Of a stretch of 64,000 nt of DNA, positions 31,907 through 42,319 are shown one piece after another (within the stretch, counting starts at the first letter, position 1; each line of letters opens with the position of its first letter). The stretch lies in NCBI GenBank assembly GCA_033296885.1, contig MU863879.1, forward strand, positions 372,001-436,000, in the 5' to 3' direction. The DNA is from Triangularia verruculosa. Its lineage: Eukaryota; Ascomycota; Sordariomycetes; Sordariales; Podosporaceae. The translations under genes were made by a program, and so were the position numbers. The notes beneath the pieces are model-generated. The model saw only the letters and a program-made list of their open reading frames with translations, was not told the DNA's origin and ran no database searches.

Positions 31907-32291
31907 GGTGAGGGGTTGCCGTCGTCGCTCTTTCTCGCTCTCTCTATCTCTTTTTGTCTTTTTTTTTTCGTGGCTGTGTGCTGCCAGAAAAGACAAAAAA
32001 AGAGGAGTATTCAGTGGTTGGTGCTGGAAAGAAAGAAAGAGCGAGGCTGCGACGGCTTGAGGTTTTGGCTGGGGAGGAGGTGGCACCAAGTGGGGCAAGC
32101 TACCTTGCTCTTCTACTGTAGTTCTGGCATTCTGTTTGGAAGGTTTGTTTCATTGGCTAATGCGCTGCTAGCGAGTTGCTGTCACACCAGTTATTATATG
32201 CGGCTCCGAGTGGCGTATGTCTATTGGTCCGAAAGGCCCGCCTTCACTTATCGCCCTGGTATCTCCTTTCCCCCGCCAGCCAGGCTGCCTA
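31907..32291. other. promoter-side flank of the 220-aa gene
   Basis: About 385 bp with CTCTC/TTTTT-rich sequence near 31930-31975 (pyrimidine-rich on +, purine-rich on the coding strand). Nothing else is seen. Confidence 0.5.
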
Positions 32292-32749
32292 CCAGAGCGG
32301 GAGCCTGTGGGACTGGGTTGTGACATCTGGGCCCAACTTTGACATACTATAAATATACGACTGTTTGAGGGAGTGTGGTAACCGGTCCACCGTAAGGCTA
32401 TTAAAATACTGGCCTGTGATTGGCCAGTAGGCCATGTGAGAAAGATTAAAAGGGGGGTCCTAGCCAGTGGGAGGTGTATGTGGAAGATAGTGGTTGTGGT
32501 GGACTTGGGATTCGAACCTAGGCACTTGCACTTAGTATTCTACTTTTCAGGAACCTTAGCAATCTTCCAAATAGGCTATTTACTATGGCAATCGCGATAA
32601 TATTCGTTCTTTCCATCTTATAGTTGATATGTGGCCTGTGGGAGTCTTGGCCTAATTAAGCTCCCGGGGCCGGTCAACATTGACATCAGGGCCCAAGATT
32701 GACACGCCAGTAATATACGACTGTTTGGATTCCCAGGCTCCCGCTATGG
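32292..32749. mobile_element. 458-bp TIR element (MITE-like)
   Basis: Terminal inverted repeats match at 15 of 16 positions: left CCAGAGCGGGAGCCTG (32292-32307), right complement CCATAGCGGGAGCCTG (32749-32734). Both ends abut TA (32290-32291 and 32750-32751), the target duplication of Tc1/mariner-type elements. Inside, a 47-bp direct repeat sits near each end (32321-32367 and 32680-32727, starting TGACATC.GGGCCCAA and ending TATACGACTGTTTG). There is no coding capacity, so it would be non-autonomous. Pol III-like boxes lie in the middle and are listed separately. Confidence 0.7.
32507..32578 (-). promoter_or_regulatory. pol III-like A and B boxes (SINE or tRNA relic)
   Basis: On the minus strand, TAGCCTATTTGG (32578-32567) fits the A-box consensus TRGCNNANNNGG, and GGTTCGAATCCC (32518-32507) is a perfect B box 48 nt downstream. 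No acceptor stem can be formed around them, so this is not an intact tRNA gene. Confidence 0.5.
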
Positions 32750-33484
32750 TAGGTATATACCTATTACACAGCCCAATCACGGATCGAGGGCTACATTTGT
32801 AAGCGCACCTTTTTGTGACTGTATACCTTACCCTGGGGTGTCTATAGGTAAGATCTCTAAGCCTATAATGTTAGGAAATGGGCCGGCCCAGCCTATCCAA
32901 CGAACCGTTCAGCGGCACGCTTTCTTCTACATTTCGAAGTAAACAAATGCCTTTTCCTGAGATTCTTAGCTACACTGAAAAGTCCCCAGTATTGTATATT
33001 TTTGCCACTTCTCAATACAATCAATAAAGTGTATTTCACTTCATTTTCAAATAAATGGAAGTCTAGATATACTTTTTGTTTGGTTGTGAAGGTAAGGTAC
33101 CTAGGAAAGGGTCGTTCTGGCACGGCTGTGGTTCATGCGATTGTGGGTTTGGAGCGATCCCCAAGGTACCTCGACAAGTTGACATGAGTATTGAGAGGAT
33201 TACTACATATGAATCACGATTGCTTACACTGAATTCTACCCGCAGGCGACCGAGCTGTAGACTCTTTTGTTATTCCCGTCGACATTTTCCTCTCTCTACA
33301 GGCCTCCACATCAGAAAAACGGGAACCCCCTGAAACAAGTGTCGCTGGCTAAAGTCGAGGATCTGCAGCCCCCTTAACCCAGCCAGTCAAAATATTCAGA
33401 AAAGAACATCACCAATCCTCCTAGGTAGGTATCCTCAAGAAGCGATAACCTTCACCGTGCCCTAGGTACTTGATTGCCACCATT
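32750..33484. other. gene-free AT-rich segment
   Basis: About 735 bp. Short frames only; several TAGGTA/TACCTA motifs. No gene recognised. Confidence 0.55.
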
Positions 33485-33917
33485 CTAGCACTGGATAGAA
33501 ACAGAGGAGTACGAAACACTGTAGCAGCCGGAGCTGGGGGCAGTGAAGCCCGAACCACCGCAGTTATTGCCGCTCCAGGTTCTCACGGTGCAGCTTGATT
33601 CATCATCGTCAGCTTCTGTCTGGTAGGTACCTAATTTTACAAACTTTGAAAGATGCGGAGGAAAGCGCTTACCCAGATCCGCTGACGCCGATGGATCGCT
33701 TGTTGGGGACGGTGGAGTAGCAGCGGTAGCCGCCGTCAGTGACGGTGACCCGCTGGCTGCTGCCGCTGCAGGCATCACCAGAGTAGCTGGTGACAACGAC
33801 GGTGCCGAGAATGCTTACGTCGGACTCGAACTTAGCCTCGAGCTGACCGTCGGCGGGGGCGGCGAGGGTAAGAGGGAGGAGGGCAATGAGGGCCAGGACG
33901 TTCTTGGTGAGCTGCAT
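33485..33917 (-). CDS. small secreted cysteine-rich protein, 117 aa
   Basis: Two exons (33917-33673 and 33593-33485). The N-terminus is a clear signal peptide (MQLTKNVLALIALLPLTLAAPA, cleavage near residue 20). The mature part is Ser/Gly/Val-rich with six cysteines, three in each exon: DACSG, YRCYS, then after the junction GCTVRTW, NNCGG, SGCYS and the terminal Cys. The intron was placed by its GTAAGC donor and GCTGACG branch with a CAAG acceptor. That is the only acceptor I found that keeps both exons in frame; nearer AGs lead to stops. The size, signal peptide and even Cys number suit an extracellular effector-like or surface protein. No family is recognised. Confidence 0.72.
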
Positions 33918-35764
33918 TTTGGCGGTGGGGGGAAAAGTTTTGGGTGGGCTTGAGTTGGTGCTTTGTATTGAGTGTTGGAGTTGAGTGTGGATGATGATGG
34001 ATTGGGAGTGAGAAGATGAGGACGAGACTGTCGCTTTATACTTGTCTTGCCTTCCTTTCAGCCAGAGATTGATGTCGATATCAACACCCACCCAACATCC
34101 CACTCACGGAGGCCGCGCGGTCCTAGATGCAGCCTCTCTATGCCACCACAGCCGCCGCTTGTACCTTTTTGACATGTACTGGTATTGAAAAGGGATGCGG
34201 AAGGGTGGTGCATAAGTAAGTCATGTAAGACAGCATTCATTTACATAATGACAACATCTACGACGGATAAACTTACTGACGTTTCTACTAATATAGGTAC
34301 CTCAGACTCTTCACCAAACACCTTACACACCTATCACATGCAAATTTTCCTGCTTACCTACCCAGTTAGACTTAGTAAGGATGTTACGAGTATCTGGCGA
34401 TATGTTTCCGGCTCTCCTGTTTTTGGGAGCTGTTCGAGACCAAAGATTTACAGTCGCAGTCGATAATCCAAGGGGCATCAACATTCGGGGCGGTGAACCC
34501 ATGTCTCTAACCACGCTACGACTGTTTACTATAGCCGACTGACCGCTGTCAGGAACCGACAGTCAGACAGCATCGACAACCGTGCCATTGATGGGTTAGG
34601 TAGTCCAAAGGCTTTCGGCTGCACATGAAATCATGGCCTTTTTAGACAGCCAAGGAAAAGAAGTAAACATTGAAGAATGTCCTTCCCAATCTGTTCTGCC
34701 GAGGCTTCCTTCGCTCGCTTCGCTATTTTTGTGCGACCAACCACCGGCTGAGTTTGTACGAGCAACAACCACCACTCAGGTGGGCAGCAAAACAAAATAC
34801 AACGGAAAGTGAATGAACGTGTAACGTGTATCAGACTAAAACGCATGAGCGTGGCACGACGAGGTGACGACAACTGCTGAAGAGGCCTGTGTTCCCATGT
34901 GACAGTAAGCACTAAACGGTATCTCCGGGCTACGTTGCAAGTTCGGAGTTAGACTCAAGGGTCACTTGCTCCTTTTCACCATACCATGAATGCAGTCCTC
35001 AAATAGTATAGTAACCTTGCCTTTCATCGGAATAGGTACGCTAGAAGACTGAATGAATGAGAAGAGCTGGGTAAACAGATCATTCAAACAACACGTACAG
35101 GCCCCTGTAATAGTATTTTGGAAGCCTGATATTGGTTGTTTACTTTCGGTTGAAAATGGGGGGCTGGATCCTTACCTTGGTAGGTAGGCAGGTGGGTATG
35201 TGCCATTCATCGTTTGAGGTCTTACCCCGGGGCCTAGATCCCAGCCGTTTGCAAATCTTCCTGCTTGGTGGCTCAGTGTGTCGACATTGAATGTGGGGAA
35301 AACATCGTCTGGTAAGGCCGGGACATATTCCGGCCGACGGGGGCAGTTCCGGGTAAGACAGCCAGCTTGTATGTAACGTGAACTTGGCAAAGGAGGTTCT
35401 CGGTTGCTTGATTTGGGCCGTCGAAGATTGACAGCACCCAATCAACTTTAACTTGTGCGATTTTGCTTTTTGCGAAAATGCGAAGAACTCCAAAGCGGTT
35501 CTTTCACTGTATTGCTCTTCTCAGATGGCCCTGAGAGGCAAGATACCTTATGGGGCAGGCAATTATTATCTGGAGGACGGGGAAATTTTTACCATAGAGC
35601 TAGGCTCTCGGTAAGACGTGTTCAACTCGTCTAGGTGGATGACCACGGAAGCTTGAGTGTGGCCATATGAGCCCGCCTGGTTGTTTCCAAAGTCATGTCG
35701 CATATGTACGAATCCTGATGTCACCGAGAGCTAGTTTTAAACTTGAACGGGCCCGAAAGGAATA
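33918..35764. other. long gene-free segment
   Basis: About 1.85 kb. The promoter of the small secreted gene should lie at 33918-34100. No open frame has family resemblance; tRNA-like words near 34490-34520 do not fold into a tRNA. Confidence 0.5.
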
Positions 35765-36541
35765 TCATAACACGAATCCAGAGCTCTTGTTTGGAGCGTA
35801 ATCCGCCAACGACACTTCCATCTCCAACGGCTTGACAACGCCATGGTAGAGACCACTCCTAGTCTCCGCGTCTTCCAGACTCACTCTCATGCCAACAGCA
35901 ACCCAAGATACAGATAGGCATGCACTGATCGCACTCAAATATGTACCAAAGCAATCCCGCATCGAACTGTGAACCCGCCAAGCGGCCTGTAAGTCGGTGT
36001 TTGATGTCGGCTGGCTTGCTGTACGTTCTCCTTCAGTGTAGAAGTTTTCGATAGGCTTCCACGTATGAGTCTCAATCAATAGTAGCCCTAATTGAAGTAT
36101 CCCGCGACTCCGATGAAGTAGATTGAGGTCTGGAGGCTCGGATCCTATGGGGAAGTTGTCGAATGAGGTGCTGATATACGGGCGTCGCATGTCCACATCC
36201 CCAGAGGTTTGAAAGAAAAACTGCAGAGATTCCTTGTCCCACCGCTCACTTAACCATGGACTCTCGTATAGCTGTAGTAAAGAGCGAGCAAATGTCAGTG
36301 CGAGCCGCCGTCGATCAGACAGTGCTGGTGCGGTATGGTTGCGGAGTACCATCCCGAAGCTAACAGCGGGACAGATTTCATATGCTAGCACCGGTTGCTG
36401 CCACCCCAGTCGCCATAGCTTTGTCTCTTGTCCTGATACTTGAGACTCAACTAGAAGACATAAGCGGTGGTTAGCGCCTGCTGCAAGTTGTAGTGCGTCA
36501 CAGATTCTCTCTAGCTCGGCGCGATCCTGTCTTCCATGTTT
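35765..36541 (-). CDS. DUF7580-like protein, 5' end unresolved
   Basis: An open frame of 259 codons resembling the C-terminal domain of fungal DUF7580 proteins: RLALTFARSLLQLYESPWLSERWDKESLQFF, followed by PYIST.FD and LLHRSRGILQLGLLLIETHTWKPIE. Its 5' edge coincides with a splice acceptor (branch TAACTGAC, GTGCAG at 36542). There is no in-frame ATG near the edge, so an upstream exon is needed. A candidate ATG at 36722 opens a hydrophobic MQFVGLLEVLRQL frame, but its GTACCG donor would join it out of frame. Either the first exon lies elsewhere or the gene is broken. DUF7580 often occurs behind HeLo-like domains in fungal incompatibility proteins; no such domain is visible. Confidence 0.6.
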   Translation of the reverse strand, partial: KHGRQDRAELERICDALQLAAGANHRLCLLVESQVSGQETKLWRLGWQQPVLAYEICPAVSFGMVLRNHTAPALSDRRRLALTFARSLLQLYESPWLSERWDKESLQFFFQTSGDVDMRRPYISTSFDNFPIGSEPPDLNLLHRSRGILQLGLLLIETHTWKPIENFYTEGERTASQPTSNTDLQAAWRVHSSMRDCFGTYLSAISACLSVSWVAVGMRVSLEDAETRSGLYHGVVKPLEMEVSLADYAPNKSSGFVL

Positions 36542-37341
36542 CTGCACTTATTACAGTCAGTTAAGGTAGGTAGGGGCTGGTGCTAAGGTACCTATGTAGG
36601 TGACCAGAAGATTATAGGACGGTTGCTGGTCGGTACCAATCTGCCGAGACAGCTAGCCCAGCACCGACAAAGAGACAGATGGCAAGTTGGCGAAGCACTT
36701 CAAGCAGCCCAACAAATTGCATGGGGTCGGCGTTTCGCAGTCATTTCTGGCGGTGCAGGTGCCGCTTTTGTATGCAACCCGGTCTTCGGCACCGATTTCA
36801 GTTGTGTGGGGTGTCATTAGATATGATGGGAACATGAAAGGTGACAGGCTGGGATTTGGTAATTTGACTGCACGTTGGAGGAATGGCGGGAGGTGTGGAG
36901 GGTGATAGATGTCTTGGCCGTGTTTTGAAGGGTGTATGAGGAAGGCGATGATGGGATGAGACGAGCCTTGTAGGTACCGAGCTTACACGGGGAGTCGAAT
37001 TTGGGGTGTGTGGCTCCGTCTTTTATTGTGATTATGCTACAAATCTTGTGGTGCCAAGTTCTCCATCATCTTGTTGTTTCATCTTCAAGTGGAAATGGCG
37101 GGATGTGCGCTGACATCGATAACCACTGTGGTGCTAGTCTATATTTATAACATCATGCGTCAGGGAATACACCTTAGGTAGGTATGGTGATTTGAAAACT
37201 CAATACAATTCCAGAGTTCACTACCTATAGAGATACCCATGACAGAACAAACCAGCCCGCAGCTCCGGATATCCTGGCAGCAAGAAAAGTTCAAAGGGGA
37301 TGCCCGCGGTTCCCATACATTCCCCATATACCACGCTGCCA
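36542..37341. other. gap between DUF7580-like and RNase-like genes
   Basis: About 800 bp, possibly holding the missing 5' exon of the DUF7580-like gene at 36640-36835. Repeated TAGGTA/TACCTA words at 36555-36602. No other gene recognised. Confidence 0.45.
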
Positions 37342-38127
37342 CTATGGCGTGCAGAGGACGAAGGTTTGCGGATTAGGATGATATATAACACCAACCCACT
37401 CGAACGTATTTGCTTGTCCGGCAGCCTTCCTGTATACGAGGCGGTAGATACCTGCACCGCCGTTGCAGAATTGTGTATTGGGGTTCTGCTCATTTTTGAG
37501 GGGGTACTCGCAGTATTGGTGATAGTCGGGAAAGAAATTGTCGCCATTCATATACCGACGCGGATACTGTTGGCCAGCTGCAGTTGCGGCGCCCCATTGC
37601 CTCCGTCAGCCAAAAACGTCACAACAACAAGGGTCGTCGCGTATTATCCTTGCTACAGTAGGCAGAAGGCCACTTACCCGAGCTGACACAGTTGCAATGA
37701 TTATCGGGGTCGGGACATGCGATAGCCCTCCGAGTGGCTGCCTCAATATGCGCCTGGTCTATGGTCACCGTCGGATGCCTGGCTATCACTATTTTGCACT
37801 GAGTTAGCTGAAGGCCGGTCTGTCAGTTGATGCGTATTCGTAGGTATACTTGCCGGTGCACCTTCTGATGAATGGGCCGGGTGGGAGTGCCGCGTGCGCC
37901 GCATTCTGGCTCAGGCAGTAGACAGGAGGCACAAACGCAATGCCCGGAGCACTCGAATTCTGTCCCGAACTCTCCACAAGGTGATTGTCTTCGACAATGG
38001 GATGTTGGAGACCACCAGGTTGCTGGTAGGCATCAGGGTCGAGGAACCCGCCATCAGAGTCTGCCGAATGCGCAACTCGATACAGTCCCAGGACCGTAGC
38101 GAGCGCTGCCGTCGACGTGAACCGCAT
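37342..38127 (-). CDS. secreted RNase T1-like (microbial ribonuclease fold) protein
   Basis: Three exons (38127-37850, 37778-37678, 37577-37342) give 204 aa. The introns have GTATAC..GCTAAC..CCAG and GTAAGT..GCTGAC..GCAG. A signal peptide (MRFTSTAALATVLGLYRVAHS) precedes a variable Pro/Ser-rich segment of about 60 residues. The conserved part then has several cysteines, a QYPRRY segment, an FFPDYHQYCEYPL block, YRLVYR, and WVGVIYHP before a FVLC end. These match the order of the RNase T1/ribotoxin-type fold, where Glu, Arg and His near these places are catalytic. All three residues appear retained, so activity on RNA is plausible but not shown. A role outside the cell or in competition is inferred only from secretion. 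Confidence 0.72.
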
Positions 38128-39224
38128 TCTGGTCGAAAAGGGCGAAAGCTTTCTTCAAAACAGTGAGTATCGAGGTCTAGGGTCTTGTCGATGTCGGCAG
38201 GAGGTGATTGACATGAACAGGATCGAGATACGGGGGATTGAACAGTCTTATCAGCTACGACTCGTGGCCCTCTCTATGCGAGTGACAACCGGTGGCAACA
38301 TTGCAAGTTAGCGCGTGATGTATTCCCTTCCGGTGGCCGGGTTTAACGTTATTGGAGTCGGAATATTGGTGGCGACTGCTAGTTCCTCTGCTGAAAGTTC
38401 AAGTGAGGTTAAAGTGTGAGATACAGGCGGTCGAGACCAATAGTGACAAGGAGGCTGGAAGAGAATCCGCCCCTAACCGGCAAGCCATCGACCGTGCGTG
38501 GTTTAGCGGGGAGGGTTTTCAGCTGCGCCGAGTCCTGCGTGTAGTTGTTGGGTGAATTTGATGCGAACTTTCATCTTTCAGCCCTGCTATCCACGAGATT
38601 AGCTCGTCTGGCATGTTTGCTCTTGATGCGGGACCGCATGCGGTGCTGGTTGGAACGGGATCGACTTGTATCAAACTCACCCACCCTCCCCTCATCAGTC
38701 ATCTCAGCTTCAGGTTTTGCGCTGAAAAGGTCTTTCTCTGGCGAAGCCGCGTAGCTTTCCGCCGGCATATCCTAGCAAAGAAGATTATCCGTGGAGGAAT
38801 AGACGTCGCGGTGTGCCGCTCAATAAGTATATAGTACAATATGCCCGCCTCTCGATGAGTTATGCACAGTGCTATTAAGGATGATGCTCTGCAAGGTTTT
38901 GTTGAAATAGGTGCCTGCCAATGCTGTCCAATGGGAGCACATCTCACCCTCTAGCTGTGCCTCGTTGGGCATAAAGTCCCAACGCCCGCATCATCTCAGC
39001 CACCCTTGGCACGCCGCACGATTGGGAGATAGAGCCTAGTCAAAGAGTGCATTGGTATCTGGGTGTTTTTAATGTGCTCTCAGCCCATATCCAAGTCAAA
39101 GAGCCCAGCGTCATTCCTTCTGAACACTTTACCTTAGGTACCCAACCTACCTAAGTACCTACCAACTTCATTTTCTAGTGAATACCTTAGCGTTAAAAAC
39201 CTCCATCACTTGAATCCACACGTC
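38128..39224. other. divergent spacer RNase-like gene/HET-ANK gene
   Basis: About 1.1 kb. A dense cluster of TACCTA/TAGGTA words lies at 39130-39170 close to the HET start. No gene recognised. Confidence 0.55.
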
Positions 39225-41966
39225 ATGGTCTTCATATACGGCCCAATCGACCTCGGTGGACCATCATTCCGACTTCTTCGCATCCTCAAAGGCTGCGACC
39301 CCTCGATTCCGTGCGTATTATTTCAAGCATGGGTGCGGCAGCGTGAAGTCGCCATATCGTACGAAGCAATTTCCTATGTATGGGGCTCACCCGAGCGACA
39401 ATGCCAGGTTCTTCTCAACGGCACATCATTCGGGGTAACCAAAAGTCTCCACGAAGCTCTGCGTTGTCTCCAGCTCAAAGACGAAGACCGAGTTATCTGG
39501 GTTGACGCAATCTGTATCGATCAGAGCAACGAGATTGAGCGAGGGCATCAAGTCCGCCACATGAGTGATGTGTATAAGGAAGCCGCTCGTGTCATTTATT
39601 GGCTTGGTCCTCCTTCATTGCTGACAGACATCTGTCTAGATGGATTGGAGCTTCTCCAGGAGGAGACGAGGCAGGTTGCAACAAGAAGTTGGACGAAGGA
39701 GCAATGGATGACTGCTTGGAAGAGCTTGAAAGCTAATGACCCCCGGCCTCCGGAATTTGAGCGCCAAGGATTGCAAGAGCTTCTTGATCGATCGTGGTTT
39801 AGGAGAGTATGGATTCTACAGGAAGTTGCCAACTCACAAGCTGCCATTGTTTCCTCCGGTAAACGGTCGGTCTCCGCACGTGTGTTTGGGCTTGCTCCAT
39901 TTCTTATGGACGTGATGCCCAGGTCACATTGTCAAGGAATCTTGGACATGATGCCTTCGAGTTTTCGACAGAGCTCATGGTTTAGCGAGAGCCGTGATCT
40001 CTATACATTGCTGGAGAACTTTGGAGGAAGCGAAAGCTCAGAGGAAAGAGATTTAGTGTACGCACTGCTAGGCGTGTCGTCGGATGCCGTTGGCGCCATA
40101 CAGCCCAACTATCAGATGGACGAACAAGAGGTCATCAGAGCTGTTTTCCATTTCTTGTTCCGCACACACCCAGACAGTACACTTGGACCATTTCCACCGT
40201 CCATCCGAATGCTTTGCAGGCGCTTAACATTTTTCAACGAACTGGTCCTTGAAATGGCTGCAACCAACGAGGACGATGGTGACACAATAGTAGCTTTCAA
40301 TCTACACCGCCGGCCCTACTTGACTATTAGTGCCCAGACACTACACGCTGCCGCTAGGAACAGACGAAGAGGAACCCATATACTCCAAGAGATTCTTGAA
40401 AGCTTGAGAACTTCGTCACGGGAGCTATCGTCGAATCATGTTTCCGCGGCGATTGAGGGAGCAGCAGAGAACGATGTTTGTGGAGACCAAGTGCTCAGGC
40501 TTGTGCTCTCGAAAACCGATCATCGCCCACCGGTCACAGATGAGACCCTCGTCAAATCTGCTTTCAATCAATTGAAGGGCAGTGAGATCATGAGGCTTCT
40601 GCTTCGTCACTTTACTATCGCTGACATTCCAAAGGCGGCAATCCTGGCGGCAATGCAAAATGAAAAATGCGGTCAAGAAATCATGTCCGCGTTCTTCATG
40701 GTTTGTGATGAGAATTCATTTAGGCGGGTCGACAATGTCCTGCGAACTATAGCTCTTGAGCGAAATATCGGGCGGCAGGCTCTGAAAGTTCTTATTGAGC
40801 ACCATCGGTATACTGAACAACGTCTCTGCTCTGCTGATATTGAATCAGTACTTGAATGGATCTTTCAGGTGGCGCCAGATGTCACACTTATGGAACAAGC
40901 CATTGAAGACGAGGCTCTAGAGATCCTCACAGTCCTTGCACTGATTATTCCCTGGGTTCCCAGGGTGGAATATCAGAAACTCCTTACAAAAGCTTGCTCT
41001 CGGAACTCATCGTTCGTCAAGTCATTGCTCGACCTGGAAACCGACTTTGACATTGCTCAAGAATGTCACGAGGAAGACTCCCCACCACTCTTCATTGCAA
41101 TAGAGAGTAACCAAGACGCAAACGCAAAGCTGCTGTTGGAAAGAGGAGCACCCGTTAACAGTAGAAATAGCCGCGGATTCGCTCCGCTACACATAGCGAT
41201 TGAACGGATCTCGCCTTCCCTCGTTAATGCCTTCCTCGAAGGTGGAGCGAACCCTAACCTCATGCGCCCTGACGGAAGCACTCCTCTCCAGAGTGCCGCG
41301 AAAGGCGGCCACGCTCAGATTGTAAAGAGCCTATGCGAAAACGGCGCATGGATTAATGACAATCTAAAATACGACATGCTCGGTGTGGCAGCGGGTCGGG
41401 GCTTTTATAAGCTTGCCGAGGTCCTTATCAGCCTGGGCTCACCTCTCAACGCAGCATATGTATATGAACACAATTCCCCGCTACATCATGCAGCGGAAGC
41501 TGGCCACGGAGATCTAGTACGCCTTTTGATGCAACAGGGCGCGGATTTGGAGTTCCGGAACGCCGATAACCATACCGCCCTAAGTCTTGCCGCTCGCATG
41601 AAGCACATTGCCACTATTAAACAGTTACACAACCAGGGGGCTGACATTGATGCAATCTCGAAGTGTGATTACACGCCTCTCATCTGGGCCGCCGAACGTG
41701 GCCACACACAAGTCATCAGGACCTTGTTGGAGGCGGGTGCTAACATAGAAGCAAGAACAGCATTTGGTCAGACTGCGCTGCACCTGGCAGCTGAATTTGG
41801 TCAAACTGCAGCAGCAAAAGTTCTCCTCGAACACGGAGCTAACACGAAGGCAAGGGATTTTGAATATTTCCGAACACCATTGGATTGGGCTGCTACAAAC
41901 GGGCATGTGGGGGTCGTAAAGTGTTGTCCGCCCCAAGCATCACATCCAGAGTCATCAGTAGTGTGA
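39225..41966 (+). CDS. HET domain-ankyrin repeat protein
   Basis: A single-exon protein of 913 aa from ATG 39225. The HET domain (about residues 40-190) has the three usual blocks: YEAISYVWG, RVIWVDAICIDQSN...ERGHQV and MSDVYKEAARVIYWLG. A further conserved piece, SWFRRVWILQEVANSQ, is near residue 195. A helical middle of about 400 residues has no recognised NACHT or P-loop. At least eight ankyrin repeats fill about residues 610-905 (for example GFAPLHIAIE, GSTPLQSAAKGGHAQIVK, YTPLIWAAERGHTQVIRTLLEAGANIEART, GQTALHLAAEFGQ). HET domains trigger cell death in fungal non-self recognition; ankyrins likely sense a partner. The last repeat is cut short by a divergent CCPPQASHPESSVV tail. Confidence 0.92.
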   Translation: MVFIYGPIDLGGPSFRLLRILKGCDPSIPCVLFQAWVRQREVAISYEAISYVWGSPERQCQVLLNGTSFGVTKSLHEALRCLQLKDEDRVIWVDAICIDQSNEIERGHQVRHMSDVYKEAARVIYWLGPPSLLTDICLDGLELLQEETRQVATRSWTKEQWMTAWKSLKANDPRPPEFERQGLQELLDRSWFRRVWILQEVANSQAAIVSSGKRSVSARVFGLAPFLMDVMPRSHCQGILDMMPSSFRQSSWFSESRDLYTLLENFGGSESSEERDLVYALLGVSSDAVGAIQPNYQMDEQEVIRAVFHFLFRTHPDSTLGPFPPSIRMLCRRLTFFNELVLEMAATNEDDGDTIVAFNLHRRPYLTISAQTLHAAARNRRRGTHILQEILESLRTSSRELSSNHVSAAIEGAAENDVCGDQVLRLVLSKTDHRPPVTDETLVKSAFNQLKGSEIMRLLLRHFTIADIPKAAILAAMQNEKCGQEIMSAFFMVCDENSFRRVDNVLRTIALERNIGRQALKVLIEHHRYTEQRLCSADIESVLEWIFQVAPDVTLMEQAIEDEALEILTVLALIIPWVPRVEYQKLLTKACSRNSSFVKSLLDLETDFDIAQECHEEDSPPLFIAIESNQDANAKLLLERGAPVNSRNSRGFAPLHIAIERISPSLVNAFLEGGANPNLMRPDGSTPLQSAAKGGHAQIVKSLCENGAWINDNLKYDMLGVAAGRGFYKLAEVLISLGSPLNAAYVYEHNSPLHHAAEAGHGDLVRLLMQQGADLEFRNADNHTALSLAARMKHIATIKQLHNQGADIDAISKCDYTPLIWAAERGHTQVIRTLLEAGANIEARTAFGQTALHLAAEFGQTAAAKVLLEHGANTKARDFEYFRTPLDWAATNGHVGVVKCCPPQASHPESSVV

Positions 41967-42319
41967 TATTCTTGTCAAACGCGTTGACAGATTTGACACG
42001 TTGGTCTAGAGACCTGAAATATTGGGGCGAAGAGCAGCAATGAGTGAGGAAGTAGCTCTGAGAGAAAATATTGCGTTGGCCATTTCATCGGATACCTAGC
42101 TACCTTACCTACCTTGCAGTAGATACCATAAACGATATACGATTAATGGCGACTCGGACACAGAGCTGCATGCATGCATTCATCGATGACTGTTAAATAC
42201 CTAAGTTACCATTTCAATCCACACATCGTAGGTATGTACAACCACATATCGCATACTTGTTGCCTGCCAGGTTCCTTTGTTAAGTCTCTTTTCTTTTCCA
42301 ACAATTCCAGCGCCTCGAC
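41967..42319. other. convergent gap HET-ANK/subtilase
   Basis: About 350 bp of presumed 3' UTRs with TACCTA words near 42100. Nothing else seen. Confidence 0.6.

Noticed and set aside
34480..34530. tRNA-like words on the minus strand (D-arm-like TAGCGTGGTTAGAG and TTCACC)
   Set aside because: No acceptor stem, no proper T-arm and no pairing anticodon stem; at most a decayed relic.
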